From Phanerodontia chrysosporium (Eukaryota; Basidiomycota; Agaricomycetes; Polyporales; Phanerochaetaceae), in the NCBI GenBank assembly GCA_001910725.1, contig MJGA01000010.1, positions 434,001 to 498,000 of the forward strand: DNA of 64,000 nucleotides, in the 5' to 3' direction. A program made the translations under genes and the position numbers. Under the pieces are notes generated by a model. That model searched no databases. It was not told the origin of the DNA and saw only the letters and a list, made by a program, of their open reading frames with translations. Positions 46,269-57,482 of the stretch are shown here, in pieces; position 1 is the first letter of the stretch, and every line of letters starts with the position of its first letter.

Positions 46269-47346
46269 ATGTCGCTTCCACCCTACCCTGCAGAACACTC
46301 GAGCCAGTACTTCGAGAGGCCCAACCCCCAGTTTACTTACGGCACCCCGGTCGACGCGACGCCCCAGGGGAAAGCATGGGTTGAAGGCGAGAAGGAAGGC
46401 TGGACGGTCGTGGACACTGCTACGGAGGATCCAGGGTGAGTGAACGTGTGTCATGCCGCCGCCGTGAGCCTGCTCAACAAAACGCGTTACAGGAAACTCG
46501 TGAGTCGGTCGCCGAATTCGTCACAGCTGACGACTCACTCTGGCTGTAGTATCGCCTGATGATTAGCGGCATCATTCCTCGACCAGTTGCGTTCGTGTCC
46601 TCGATCTCAGAGTCGGGCGTGGAGAACCTTGCGCCCTTCAGTTGGTTTAACATGGTGCGTGTAGCTACCCTTCCACTGCCTATACGCCTTACTGACTCTG
46701 GCTTGACAATAGGTATCCCACTATCCCCCGCTGGTGTCTGTATCTATCACGAACATCGGTAGCAAACTCAAGGACACCGCCGCAAATATCAAAGCTACGA
46801 AAGAGTTTGTAGTCAACATCATCAGTGAGCCCTTCATCGAGCAGGCCAACGTTACCTGCATCGACACACCGTCCGACGTGAGCGAGTGGGAGCTCAGCGG
46901 GCTGACGCGGGCGCCGAGTGTGAGTACATCCGTCCGGTCTCAATGGCACCACATGCTGAGGCTTCCCGCAGGTGCACGTCAAGGCGCCGCGCGTGAAGGA
47001 GAGCGCGTTCAGCATGGAGTGCGAGCTGTACCAGGCGATTGACATCGTCCACCCGGACACGGGCGCGAAGACGAACACGTTCGTGCTCGGGCTCGTGAAG
47101 AAGATCCACGTACGGAACGACGTGCTCCTCGATCGCCACTCCGAGGCACACCCTGGCGAGGTCGTCCGCCTCGTCGATCCCGTCAAGTACAAGCCCGTCG
47201 CGCGCATGGGCGACATCACGTACGCGAGCTGCGGTCCGCTCTACCGCATCGCGCGCCCCGCGTGGGCCACGGAGAAGCAGAAGATTGAGGAGCTAATGGC
47301 GGTGATTGAGGGCGAGGCGGAGATGGCGAAGCCTGGTGAGTTTTAG
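46269..47346 (+). CDS. Flavin reductase-like FMN-binding split-barrel protein
   Basis: Start at 46269 (MSLPPYPAEHSSQYF). After a 60-residue lead the DIM6/NTAB-type flavin reductase-like domain begins with YRLMISGIIPRPVAFVSSIS, followed by GVENLAPFSWFNM, PPLVSVSITNIG, KDTAANIKATKEFVVNII and the C-terminal strands KIHVRNDVLLD and YASCGPLYRI. Members bind FMN and reduce flavins or small substrates; the exact role here is unknown. Four introns splice in frame (after ATCCAGG, a tiny exon GAAACTC, after TTTAACATG, and after GCGCCGAGT). About 290 aa, no defects. It starts only 250 bp from the end of the gypsy block. Confidence 0.85.
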
Positions 47347-47587
47347 AGACGGGTTCTGGACGATACCTCGGTGCCAGCCTCAACAGAATTGTACGATTAG
47401 AGATCGCAACCGCCAGTAGAATGTAATCATAAAGTAGACGTCATGTATACAGCGGGGAAGAAGGCGTGAACTTTGCGTAAGAGGGGATCCAAGGTACCCA
47501 TAACATATACATAAGACAGTGCACATGAGAATGTCGAAAAGAACAGAGGGGTGGGACAGTCCTGGATATCTTCCGATGATCGTTGCA

Positions 47588-48727
47588 TTACTCTTCGTAT
47601 TCCGGGTCGTCAGCACATAAACAACACACCACTGGCTCGGCGTGCCACCACCACCACTGCGATGCAACGATGACCATCAGCAAGACTGTGACCCGGGACA
47701 GAGTGCTTACATGTCTGTTGAACAGTCTCCATGGCCACAAACCGAATACTGCTTCCTCTTCCCGCTGCAGCGCAGCTTTGCGGAGGGCGTGATCTCGCTC
47801 GCTTTCTTCATCGCTGTCTTCATATTCCCCCTCGAGCAGTCTCTCGTCATCTGCATCTCTTCCGCCATCCAGCCCAGCATCCACATATGCCACATGCCTC
47901 CCATGTCTCACCAGCGGCGTCCGCTCGTCCATTTTGCCCCTCGGCTGGGGCTGGCGGTGCGTCGCAGGGGGCCGCGCAGCGCCATTGCCATTGCGGGGGC
48001 CGGCGCTGGGGACACGCTTCTGCCATCCGTTCTGCTGGGCGTAGGCACTGAGCCGGCGCCCGAGGGGCCCCCACGCGCCGTGCTCGTCCGCGTGCCAGCG
48101 GAGCGGCGCCGAGATAGATGACGACGGCGAGTCGCTGGCCGAGCTCGCGGGGCTCGCGCCAGGGACGTCCCCCGCGCCCAGACTCCCCGCATGCCGGCTC
48201 CGGCGCAGGCCCGACGTGATGCGCACGCGCGAGCGGAAGCGGACGCGCGGGACGGGGCGCCGCGGCGCTGCCGCGTCGGCGTCGGCGGAGCTGTCCGCGC
48301 TGGCGTCGGGCGCGACGGGGACGCCATCGTGCTGGGCATCGTCCTCGAGGACGATGACGGAGGAGGGCGTGTGCGAGCGCGAGGCGGACGCGGGGTCGTC
48401 GTCGATGAGCTGCAGCGCGTTGCCCGGGACGATGCACGGCTTGGGTGAGGCGCCACCGCCGCCGGCGAGCGAGAGCTTCGGCTCGAAGAGCGTGGCGAGC
48501 CCGCCGTCATTGGGATGCAGGTCGTCCTCGAGCGCGAGCGTCATGCGGGTGCGCATGTCCTCCGTGGCGAGAGGCAGGTCCGGGTCGTCGTGGGACGCAA
48601 CCTGGGGCCCGCCGGGGTCGTGTGCGGCTCCTGCGTGCGTGCCGCGCTCCCCATTCTGCTGGCCCGAGGGTGCACTTCTGTCTGCACACGACGCAACAGG
48701 CCGCGATAGTGGTGGGAGGGCTGTCAT
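47588..48727 (-). CDS. Hypothetical acidic protein with one C-terminal membrane segment
   Basis: A single exon of about 380 codons; start chosen at the first ATG, 48727 (MTALPPLSRP). Most of the protein is low-complexity, rich in Ala, Ser, Asp, Pro and Arg, likely disordered. Near residue 290 comes DERTPLVRHG, which resembles acidic di-leucine-type sorting signals. The last 35 residues form one hydrophobic segment (VTVLLMVIVASQWWWW) followed by CCLCADDPEYEE, so a tail-anchored or single-pass endomembrane protein is likely. No family recognised. GC3 coding bias supports a real gene. Confidence 0.6.
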   Translation of the reverse strand: MTALPPLSRPVASCADRSAPSGQQNGERGTHAGAAHDPGGPQVASHDDPDLPLATEDMRTRMTLALEDDLHPNDGGLATLFEPKLSLAGGGGASPKPCIVPGNALQLIDDDPASASRSHTPSSVIVLEDDAQHDGVPVAPDASADSSADADAAAPRRPVPRVRFRSRVRITSGLRRSRHAGSLGAGDVPGASPASSASDSPSSSISAPLRWHADEHGAWGPLGRRLSAYAQQNGWQKRVPSAGPRNGNGAARPPATHRQPQPRGKMDERTPLVRHGRHVAYVDAGLDGGRDADDERLLEGEYEDSDEESERDHALRKAALQREEEAVFGLWPWRLFNRHVSTLSRVTVLLMVIVASQWWWWHAEPVVCCLCADDPEYEE

Positions 48728-49223
48728 TAACGGCACGTTGCCCGAGGCACGACTGGGGACGCACCTGGCAGCCACGGTCTGCTCTCGACCTCGCCTACGC
48801 TGCGAGACTCGTAGTACTCGGATGTGTGCAACATCTCGTGCCGTTTGCTTCCCTAGCTTTCATGGGTCGTGTCCGTCGTTCAGATATGAGAGCTCCGGGT
48901 TTGCGCTGTAGCTTTGCAAACCCTAAAACTGCACACTCCCAGGGTAGTGTTTGGTACCAAATGAAGTACGCGTGGGGATTCAAATTTGAGAATGCGTGCG
49001 AGGATCCTTCGATAGAGCAACAGAACTTATAGCATTGAGGCTAAGAGACCCGAGCGGTGCAGAGGGATGGCAGATGGTGAGAAGGGGGCAGCGGACAGAC
49101 CGGGTGTGGGGTGATCTAGCGTCCAGCGGCAGGTCGGCCCCCCTGTCACCTGAGCTCAAAGTTCACATCGTCTCAATTGGCAGTCTACTCTGGTCAACGA
49201 GATACTCTACAGGCTACTATCTC
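48728..49223. other. Intergenic, promoter of the hypothetical gene and ARO2 3' side
   Basis: About 500 bp, AT-richer around 48900-49030. No gene or repeat seen. Confidence 0.4.
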
Positions 49224-50705
49224 TTAAGAAAGACTCGCTGGCTTGACCATCGTGGGTGGAAGGGTTGTGATGGGAGGAAGCAGAGAAGAAGTGGCCTTGC
49301 GGGCATTCTGGATGAGAAGCTGGTCCATGATAACCAGGCTGGCCATTGCCTCAACGATGGGAACGGCACGCGGGACTACACACGGATCGTGCCTCCCACG
49401 GGCAGCCAACGTACCCGGAGTACCGTCGTACTGGGCCGTCTCTTGCGCCTGGGAGATGGTTGCAGGAGACTTGAAGCCGACCCTGGTAGCGCGAGAGTTG
49501 ATAGATGCATCGCAATCGCAAGCTTATCAGACGCACCTAAAGTAGATGTCTTCGCCGTTGGAGATACCGCCTTGTATGCCACCGCTCCAGTTGGTGCGAG
49601 TGCCCAGCGAGCCATCTTCCTTGCGGTAGAAGGGGTCGTTGTGCTTACTTCCAGGAACCTCGGTCCCGCGGAAGCCGGACCCAATCTCGAAACCCTTTGT
49701 CGCGGGAATTGAAAGCATCGCATGGGCGAGCTTTGCCTCGAGCTTGTCGAACACAGGCTCGCCAAGTCCAGCCGGTACGCCACGAATGACGCAGGTGACA
49801 GTTCCGCCAATGGAATCCTGAGCTTCCTTTGCACGGAGAATGCGCTATGGGGCATATTGAGTGAAATATGCTACGGGATCCGAGCCACGAATAGTACCTT
49901 CGTCATGCGCTCCGCGGTCTCGGGATGCGGGCAGCGGGTGGGGTGCGCATCAACCTGCTCGCGAGTAACCGTCTTGAGGAGCTCGATGAACTCGGTGCTC
50001 AGCGCGTCCTCGGCGTCGTCGTCATCCTCCGAAGCCTGCGAAGGTGACGAGACTGACGTGGCAAGCTTAATCTTGCCAACAGACGAGACGAACGCGACGA
50101 TCTCGATTCCGTGCGCGAGCTTTAAGTATCTCTCGGCGATTGCACCAGCAGCGACACGGCCAATAGTCTCGCGAGCACTGCTGCGGCCGCCGCCACTGCT
50201 TGCCTTGACGCCATACTTTTCCAAATACGTCCAGTCGGCATGACTGGGACGAGGGTACAAGTCCGTCTGCAAGGCCATGTGGATCGAGACGTTTACTTGC
50301 CAAACTGGATACTTACCTCGGTGTAATCCCTGGGACGCTGATCTTCGTTCTTTACGAGGAGTCCAATAGGCGTACCCAGAGTCACGCCATGTTCTATACC
50401 AGACTGGAGTTGCACCAAGTCCTTCTCGTCGCGCTACAACAAGAGGATGAGCTTGCGTACGGGGGTACTTGAGAAAACAATGTACCGGAGTGGTCAAGTT
50501 ACTCTGGCCAGGACGCCTGCGGCTAAGCTGGACCTGGACGTCCTTCGCCTCGAGAGGCAATCCCTGAGAAAGCCTTGATTTAGCCAAAACCCGATCTCAG
50601 GCGGAGTGCACGCACCGGTGGACAGCCATCGATGATTGCTCCGACGGACGCGCAGTGAGACTCGCCGTAGGTAGTGACGCGGAAGAGCGTGCCAAAGGTC
50701 GACAT
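49224..50705 (-). CDS. ARO2: Chorismate synthase
   Basis: Converts 5-enolpyruvylshikimate-3-phosphate to chorismate, the last shared step of aromatic amino-acid synthesis, using reduced FMN. Start at 50705: [18 protein letters not shown] contains the family signature GESH. Next are [54 protein letters not shown] (signature 2), [52 protein letters not shown] and the C-terminal [18 protein letters not shown] (signature 3), with the stop at 49224. Five or six introns join in frame. Of normal fungal length (about 420 aa), with a small acidic insertion ([11 protein letters not shown]) at about 50010-50050. Fungal enzymes also carry an NADPH-flavin reductase function, which is expected but not visible. 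Intact. Confidence 0.95.
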
Positions 50706-50740
50706 GGTTAGTGGGTGTTGTTGTCTACGTGTCGAGTCAG

Positions 50741-50750
50741 CTTATATGTC
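50741..50750 (-). promoter_or_regulatory. TATA-like box of ARO2
   Basis: Minus strand GACATATAAG, about 40 bp before the ARO2 start codon. Confidence 0.4.
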
Positions 50751-51206
50751 GACCCCGTACATTGGAGGCGACCCACTTTACGATTAATATTCTGGCGAGT
50801 TCACAGGTCTGGGACAGTGTGAGAGTGCGAAACCGGGGAGAAAGCAGCACCTACGAGGACAGCCTTGCCTGTTTCTCAGCCAATTTACTCCGAAGATACC
50901 AGCTAACCCTGCACTGGCAGCGTTGAGCGGTGTGTGGGAGGTGGAGGAAAGAAAGAAAGCGTTCTCATCCTGACTCGCCTGCATAATACCGGCCAGAATA
51001 GGCGCCCCAGAATCTCGATCATTGATCGTGTATTAGGCGCCCATTTAGCAACAGCATCGCGGATGCGCCGTTCAGGACAGCGACCACGACCGCCAACTCG
51101 GCGACGACGACACCTGTGTTGCAGAGAGCATACCGACTTTCCGTCCGCCACACAAAGAACAGCTTTCGCGATTTTGGACTGGCCTGTATCTTCTCCCCTC
51201 GTCAGC
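50751..51206. other. Divergent promoter region ARO2 / SAP30-like
   Basis: 450 bp shared by the ARO2 (-) and SAP30-like (+) genes, AT-rich in the middle. No further structure seen. Confidence 0.4.
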
Positions 51207-52059
51207 ATGGCACCTCCAGGCACCTCCGTGCTTGCAGCGACCTCCCAGCAGCCACCGGCGCCGACATCGAGGTCGAGACCCCAGGCGCGTAGAAAGCCCA
51301 ATCCGCAGGACGACGCCGCATATCATGGCGTGCTGCCCTCCTCCGCGGGCCTGAAGCGATCTGCTGCCGACAAGGCGGATGGGGAGCCGCGGGTGAAAAG
51401 GAAGAGACTGGAGCCCGCCGTCCCTGTCGCAGCTTCGAGCACCGCATCTGCGATGGCTAGGAAACCGAATGACAAGGGCCCGGAGGGCGAACGACCATCA
51501 CTGGTGAGTGTCTAAAGCTGTACTCGTGCCACTGCGGATGGCAGGTGTATCAATGCCCGACGCGGTGCGCGTGTTCATCCGTACTCATGTTCGTCTGCCC
51601 AGGTCGACTTTTCCAAGATGCCCATCGAGGCAATATACAGGTATCTCGTGGAATACGATATAGTACCCGAACTCAATCCTTTACCGACGACGGCACTGGA
51701 TCCGCCGCCCCCATCCTACCTCCTGCGGCCGCACGGTCAGCGAGCTTCAACAGCAAGTCCAGGACCTCAGCCTCTTCCCCCGACGCCCGCGAATCGTCCT
51801 CGGCGTGAGCCCAGCGCCAGCACCAACAGAAGAAGGAGCTCCAGGCTCCTGGATGAAGATGACCCACCAAACACAACCCCAATACTTGCGGACGTGAGCG
51901 AAGTACACAAGACGTTGGCGCAAATAGCGCAGAGGCATTTTCAGGAGTATCAAGTCAACGAAGTAGACGCGGCTGCATCGTTCATGTGTGTCGTAAAAGC
52001 CAAAGGTAAGCGCCATGATTGAAAATGTGACTATCTTGATCCCCACGTTGGCAGTCTAA
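51207..52059 (+). CDS. SAP30 / Sin3-binding-like nuclear protein
   Basis: Start at 51207 (MAPPGTSVLA). The N-half is basic and disordered with KRSAADKADGEPRVKRKRLE, a likely nuclear localisation signal. The second exon begins LVDFSKMPIEAIYRYLVEYDIVPE, which resembles the Sin3-binding domain of SAP30-type histone-deacetylase subunits (a short helix pair at the exon start). It is followed by PPPPSYLL, a basic RRRSSRLLDED stretch, and a C-terminal helix LAQIAQRHFQEYQVNE. The intron is GTGAGTG...CCCAG (about 51505-51602). The last intron (GTAAGC...TTGGCAG, 52010-52054) gives the stop at 52057-52059. About 220 aa. The assignment rests on remembered similarity of the short Sin3-binding motif. Confidence 0.5.
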
Positions 52060-52420
52060 AACTTGGTAGCTGCCGTGGCTGCGCGCAGCTAGCTTTCACA
52101 CTTGCGTTCTCAATGTTTTACCGCAGCTTCAAAGCTCTCGAAATTCTCGTTGCGAGCTACCTCCACGCCTCAGTCACATGTGTGCTAATCAGCTACTTGC
52201 TTTTCACTCAGCTCGTATGCGTGGCTGAGCGTGGCGTTCAAATGCCTCAAGATGTCATCAGTCATCCGTCCAACAACCAATCACAGTCCGATTCGCAAGG
52301 CTCTATCTGTCGACACCGCTTTACCACTGCGAAGGGTTCGCGCAACGAACGACGAAATGTCGTCTAGACGACCATTCAGATACGGATCTATCTATGGACT
52401 CTCGCTCTCGCAGTCTCCTG
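52060..52420. other. Promoter region of the secreted s17-like gene
   Basis: 360 bp between the SAP30-like stop and the TATA box. AT-rich, with C/T-rich patches and GCGAAGGGTTCGCGC-type partial palindromes at about 52328-52345. Confidence 0.4.
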
Positions 52421-52430
52421 TATATAAACT
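52419..52430 (+). promoter_or_regulatory. Strong TATA box
   Basis: TGTATATAAACT, with a pyrimidine-rich start region (TCTCTTTTTCCC) about 30-40 bp downstream; typical of a highly expressed fungal gene. A likely 5' untranslated intron (52523-52569, GTGAGT...CCCAG with a CTAAC branch site) follows. Confidence 0.7.
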
Positions 52431-52644
52431 CCACGCATTCACTTTGTAACAACAGTCTCTTTTTCCCTACCCACCTTTTTCTTCGGTCCTTTCTTTGCAG
52501 CTGAGCTGCCTGGTCTTTTCGTGTGAGTGACCGTCCATCGTCTACTAAAGGCATGCTAACATGGCCCAGTACTTTAGGACTTCTTTTCTCGACGCAGCCA
52601 TCTTTCCTTGCATACTTTGAACCCGGTGCCTTCAAGTTATAACG

Positions 52645-53875
52645 ATGAAGTTCGCTCTTTCTCTTTCAGCGAGTCTCGCTGTGATCATCCCCTTCGTGGC
52701 GCAGGTCAACGCCACTCCTTTTGTGAGTATGCACATTTACATAAGGATCTAGCCATTGACGTACTCTTCAGGGCTTCAAGGGTGGTTTCCCGGGAAACAA
52801 TGCTGGTAACGGCGGTGCTGCCGTGGGAAAAGCTACCTCATCATCTGCTGCAGCTGCCTCTGCTACCGCGACTGCTGCAGCTGGCGGCGGTGACCCACAA
52901 ACTTCGCTCAGTAATGTGGTCTACCCCTTGCCAAGGTTGACCTGCTGATGCCTAGGTCTTAGCCCTGGATCCTCGGGTGATCGCCAAGGGGTTCGAGAAC
53001 AACGGTCAGGATGTCCCCGAAGCCGGCCAGGTCGCCTCCCTCACATCCTCCAACAATTTCATCAACTTCTGCCTCACGGTGCCCAGCCTTCCCATCACGA
53101 ACGGCCAGCAGATCAAGACTGGGTCGTGCAATCCGGCGCCCATGGGCGTCATTGCGGCGACGACGAACATGCCATCGTCTAAGTTTATTTTTCCGACGAA
53201 TGGCCAAGTGTTCAAGCAGAACCAGTCTTTCACTATCCAAATGGCGATCTCGAATCTCGACACCGGCTTCTTCGTCAACGCGCAGGAGAACTATTTCGCC
53301 GCGCCCCAGCAGATCGGCAGCAGCGGGAACATCCAGGGGCACTCGCACGTCGTCATCGAGTCCATCGCCTCGTTTACGGACACTAAGCCGACAAACCCCC
53401 AACAGTTCGCATTCTTCAAGGGCCTGAATGATGCTGCACAGGGCGGTGTCCTCACCGCCGACGTCACGAACGGTCTGCTCCCTGGCACCTACCGCCTGGC
53501 GTCGATCAATACTGCAGCGAACCACCAGCCGGCGCTCGTCGCGGTTGCTCAGCATGGTGCTGTCGACGACATGGTCTACGTACGTCTCAAGTTCAGCATG
53601 AGATTGCCCCCTCATGCTCATGTCCTTAGTTCTCGGTCACTGCAGACGGTGCAGCAAGCGGTGCAAACCCGTTCAGCTCTGGTGTGGCCGGCGCGTCAAA
53701 CCAGGCGTCCGCCGCCTCGTCCGCTGCCGCTACCGCGACTGCGCCACCAGCGGCTGGCAAGGGTGGCAAGCAGGGCAACAACAAGGGCGGTAACAATCAG
53801 CAGCAGCAATTCGGTGGTCGCCCGCAGTTTGGCAGGCCGTTCAAGGCCCGCCAGGAGTCGAAGAACCGCCTGTAG
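52645..53875 (+). CDS. Secreted 'ribosomal protein s17-like' family protein
   Basis: Start at 52645: MKFALSLSASLAVIIPFVAQVNA is a clear signal peptide with cleavage after VNA. Next is a Gly/Ala/Ser/Asn-rich linker (GGFPGNNAGNGG, SSSAAAASATA), then a conserved globular region (about residues 75-265): VIAKGFENNGQD, NNFINFCL, GSCNPAPMGVIA, FPTNGQVFKQNQSFTIQMAISNLDTGFF, HSHVVIES, AFFKGLNDAAQGG, LPGTYRLASI. The C-terminus is again low-complexity with QQQQFGGRPQFGRPF. Agaricomycetes carry many such extracellular proteins; databases label them ribosomal protein s17 by mistake and the function is unknown. No GPI signal at the end. Four exons, intact; strong promoter suggests abundant secretion. Confidence 0.85.
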
Positions 53876-54161
53876 AGTTCTGGGTTCTGGAGAATTGTAA
53901 TGTGGCGGGTCCATGAATTGGTTTCTGGTTAGCTATCTCTTGTATCTTTTCGCTACCGCAGATCGGTTGCTGTGACTAGTCTTGGGCCGAATTGATTGGG
54001 TTTGGGACCCATCGGGCTGTATGTCTCTACAGTGACATCCGCCGGGTTGAAGATGAGTGAAGGCAATGTATACAAGACATTGAATACATCGGTATCAATT
54101 TAGAAATCGTATCGCTAAAGTGTCACTCGGTCATGCCGGTGATCAAAAACTTGGCAACCCG

Positions 54162-57100
54162 TCAGCGCGACCGGACATGAGCGAGTCTGTAGTGAAGACG
54201 CACCTTATCAGCCTCCGCGTCGGTGACGTCGGACCTGCCCCCTTGTCGCTTGGCCTCAGAATCGCTGATGAGACTGACTTTGCGCCCAAGCTCGCTAAAC
54301 CTATTCCAAAAGTACTCGTTGCCGGGCTCATCGTCCAGACAGCGCCGCTTGAAGTCGCGCAGGAAGTCGTTCCACGCGTCAATCTCGTCCTCCTGCATCC
54401 GGCATGAGTCCACAAATGCGCGCAAACTATAAGAGAAAAGTAGTCAGGCGCGACGCACCTCGAGCGAGACCTTCCGCAGCGCGCGCATGCATTCGAGCAT
54501 CTCCTCCGTGCGCCGCGTCGAGAACGGGCTGAGAACGACGGTGCGGATGACGAACGCGAGGTCCTCGACCGCCTTCGTGACGAGGTCGCCGCTCGCCGTG
54601 TTCTTGTAGAAGTCGTCTAGGGGGTGCAGCAGGCCGATGATCCGGCCCGGCAGGCGGTCGCGCTCCTGCGGCGGCGAAGGCGAATGGGAGGGCGAGGGCG
54701 GCACGCAGCCGGCGTCGGTGGCCTCGGACTTCGCGCGCAGCTTTGCCTTCGACTTGTTGGTGGGAAGTAAGTCGTCATCATTGTCGAAGTCGGGCTCAGG
54801 CTCCGGTTCCGTCTCGCTGTCGTCAGACATGGCGTGCTTGGGGGCCTTGCGTTGCGTCGGCGGAGTTAACTTCCTACGCTGCGTGCGGATGTATTGAGAT
54901 TGCGTCTGCGAGAGTTTAATGCGCTTGTTAGGTTGCTTGTCCAGAAGCAACACGTCGTCGCCTTCGTCACGCGCACGAACGTGCCCGTCCTTGCGATTCC
55001 TCCCAACGATCTTAAGCACTGCAAAGGTAAGTGACATCAGCATAGCAATGATTAGTGATTATATGCATATACGAACCTTCCTTGACGTCAAATGCTTCCC
55101 GCGCGGCATCGATCGCAGAGCGGGCATACTTGAGTACTCTGCGTGGCGGTTCGAAGTACTTGAGCAGCTCTGGGTGCGGCGGCGGGAGAGGCTGCCTATT
55201 GAGGTCCTCCACAATCGCAGCATGAAACTGGGCCTGCTTAATGCGATGGATCGCGGGGTTATAGGAGAGCCTTGTGTCGAACCAAGGCATCCGGATCCTG
55301 CACGACGTGAGTACGGGAATGAGCATGCTTGCAGGGGGCGACAGCGGGCTCACCCGTCTTCGTCCTTCTCGCCAGCCTCCATGAGATCCATGGCATCGAC
55401 AAATTCTTCCATCGCCTCGAGCTGCTCATCGGTGGGCAGGTACGGGTGTTTTGTGACTAATTCGCCCTTGCTGCTGACTAACCGGTCAAGCGAAGCGAAG
55501 GTCCACTTCCGCAAGTCATCCGCAAACGGCATCTGGACAGGTATGAGCGTCCGACGCCAGCACCAGATACACCGAGTATCGCACTTACCTGAACCCACAG
55601 GAAGTAGTGATTATTGAATTCGTCCTTGCAAGGCTTCAGTACGCCCATTTTGGGCTCTGAGCCATCGAGTGTGACCCATCGAGTGACGGCGTAATACGTG
55701 GACTCTTTGCCGTTCTTGTCTGTCTGGATCATCCCGTCCACCAGACTCGAGAGCGCGACCTGCTGCAACGGTGACTTGTCGGCGGCAAAGACATAGCGGA
55801 CCTCACCAATGGACCACTCGCGACGAAAATATTCCTCTTTGAAGAACCCACAGATCTCCATGCCCTTCTTCGTCTCGAGCTTCGGAAAGTTATTGTCAGG
55901 GACGGGTACAAAAGATGACCCGTACTTGTATCCGCGAACGAGCTGTTCCTTCTCTACTTCCTGGAGGTCGCGCTTCTCCTCGTCGTCGTCGTCTTGCGCT
56001 TCGTTATCGTGGTGCTCGCTAGCGTCATATGAGTAGCGAATCTCTCTTCTTAGCTGGCCATATTCTACGGTCGGTTCGTTTTCGTCCCCAGTCTCTCCCA
56101 TTTCAATATCCTCGCTGAGCCTTGCGAACCTCTTGAACGATTTAGGGCGCTCGACGGCGGTGCACTTGCTGACCTTGATGTTGATCTCAATAGCCTCCTC
56201 GGGATGGTTTTCTACATCGCCTAGACGGAGTACAGAGGCGGATGGCTGAGATCTAGTTTGCTTGGAATCAGGCCTGGAGATCTCCTCTATAGCTACGGCA
56301 CAGTTCCCGATGACGCCATGCTCGAGGGTATCGACGAACGAGTTGTAGAACTCTTCGTTTTCTCGCTGAGAAACGAATGGGTAAACAAGTCAATATACGT
56401 AGTCCTGTGCATACTTTGATATCTGTTTTTCCCTCTTCCACAAAACCATATTCCTCGTCGTCGAAGTCGATACCACTATCGTCGTGATTAGACGAAGGGT
56501 AGCATCACAAAATCTGCATGAGACATACATGACAGTGAATCTGATGTTCAGTTCGTTTATTCTTTGTGAGATTCGCTGGAGGTGCTGTATCTCAATCGGA
56601 TTTTCGCCGTCGGTAAGCAGCACCATGCGTCGCGTCCAGGTCTTCTTCTTCCCGAGATATTGATGCTGTGTCTCGATGCCCACCACGACGGCATCCAAGG
56701 CTAGATACAATTTTGTCAACAGAAGCAGAGGCAGACATATGTAATACTCACGGTCCCCAATCTCGGTCCCCGGAGTAATACTGGATATTTGCGCTATCGT
56801 GCTTGCATTAGGGTGCGCGATAGGTATGACCTCTTCGATATGCTCGTATCCGCCTTGCTCCTTATTAACGCAGTTCATGGTATCTAGACACGGTCAGAAG
56901 CAACGCTGCACAGGGCAAGAGGATTACTCACTTTGAGAACCGAACAATATGACGCCACATTGGTCAGTCTTTCGTTCGTGGTAAATCTTTACTTGACTAT
57001 GAAAATTCTGCCGCAGAAGACGCTGTACATATGCGCACCATTTCTTGAACCTTGAGCTTGACAAACTGCAACGCCCATTCAAGGTTGCTCATCTCGACTG

Positions 57101-57258
57101 TCTGCACCTCGCCGTTAGGCAGTGGAACCTCGACCTCGCGCATCTTTCCCATCGACGGGGAGACGTCGACGAGGAACATGGTGACTGTATACTGCGATAT
57201 GAATGAGAAAGATCGTATCCTCTGGATGTATACGGCTCACCCCCGCTCGTTCCGTCAT
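54162..57258 (-). CDS. KU80: Ku80, DNA end-binding subunit of the Ku heterodimer
   Basis: With Ku70 it encircles DNA ends for non-homologous end joining and caps telomeres. Start at 57258: exon 1 MTERAG, then YTVTMFLVDVSPSMG, the vWA alpha/beta domain with a DxSxS motif. Then DQCGVILFGS, VVVGIETQHQYLGKKKTWTR, VLLTDGENPIEI, GIDFDDEEY. The beta-barrel core follows: LVRGYKYGSSFVPVPD, KKGMEICGFF, VALSSLVDGM, PKMGVLKP, then MPFADDLRKWTFASLD and HPYLPTDEQLEAMEEFVDAMDL, the DNA-ring arm region. The C-terminal arm has WFDTRLSYNPAIHRIKQAQFHAA and a Ku-type C-domain ending LISDSEAKRQGG. About 8-10 introns, all in frame; stop at 54162. Shares a 224-bp promoter with the Snf2 gene. Confidence 0.93.
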
Positions 57259-57482
57259 GGCGTTGTGGTGAGAAGGAGGTTGGTTAATGACGCGCCGGGA
57301 CACGCGTCGGGGCGGAGTCTGAACGTGGGGTCGGAGTTGGAGACGTGTCCCAGTCACGTGTGCGCCGCTTTTGTTACCGGGCAGTGCGGCCTCGGTTTTC
57401 CCACGACTCTCTGCGTGAGCAGTGACGGCAAATTAGGGCGAATTATTCGAGCCCTCGGTTGTCGCCCAGATCTCGTGAAAGC
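57259..57482. promoter_or_regulatory. Bidirectional promoter Ku80 / Snf2-Sth1
   Basis: Only 224 bp separate the two start codons. GC-rich, CGGGACACGCGTCGGGGCGG at 57296-57315 being the densest part; no TATA box. Fits a shared housekeeping promoter. Confidence 0.6.

Noticed and set aside
52959..53621. 220-codon minus-strand frame
   Set aside because: Shadow of the secreted s17-like gene, which has a signal peptide, a TATA box and introns that fit.
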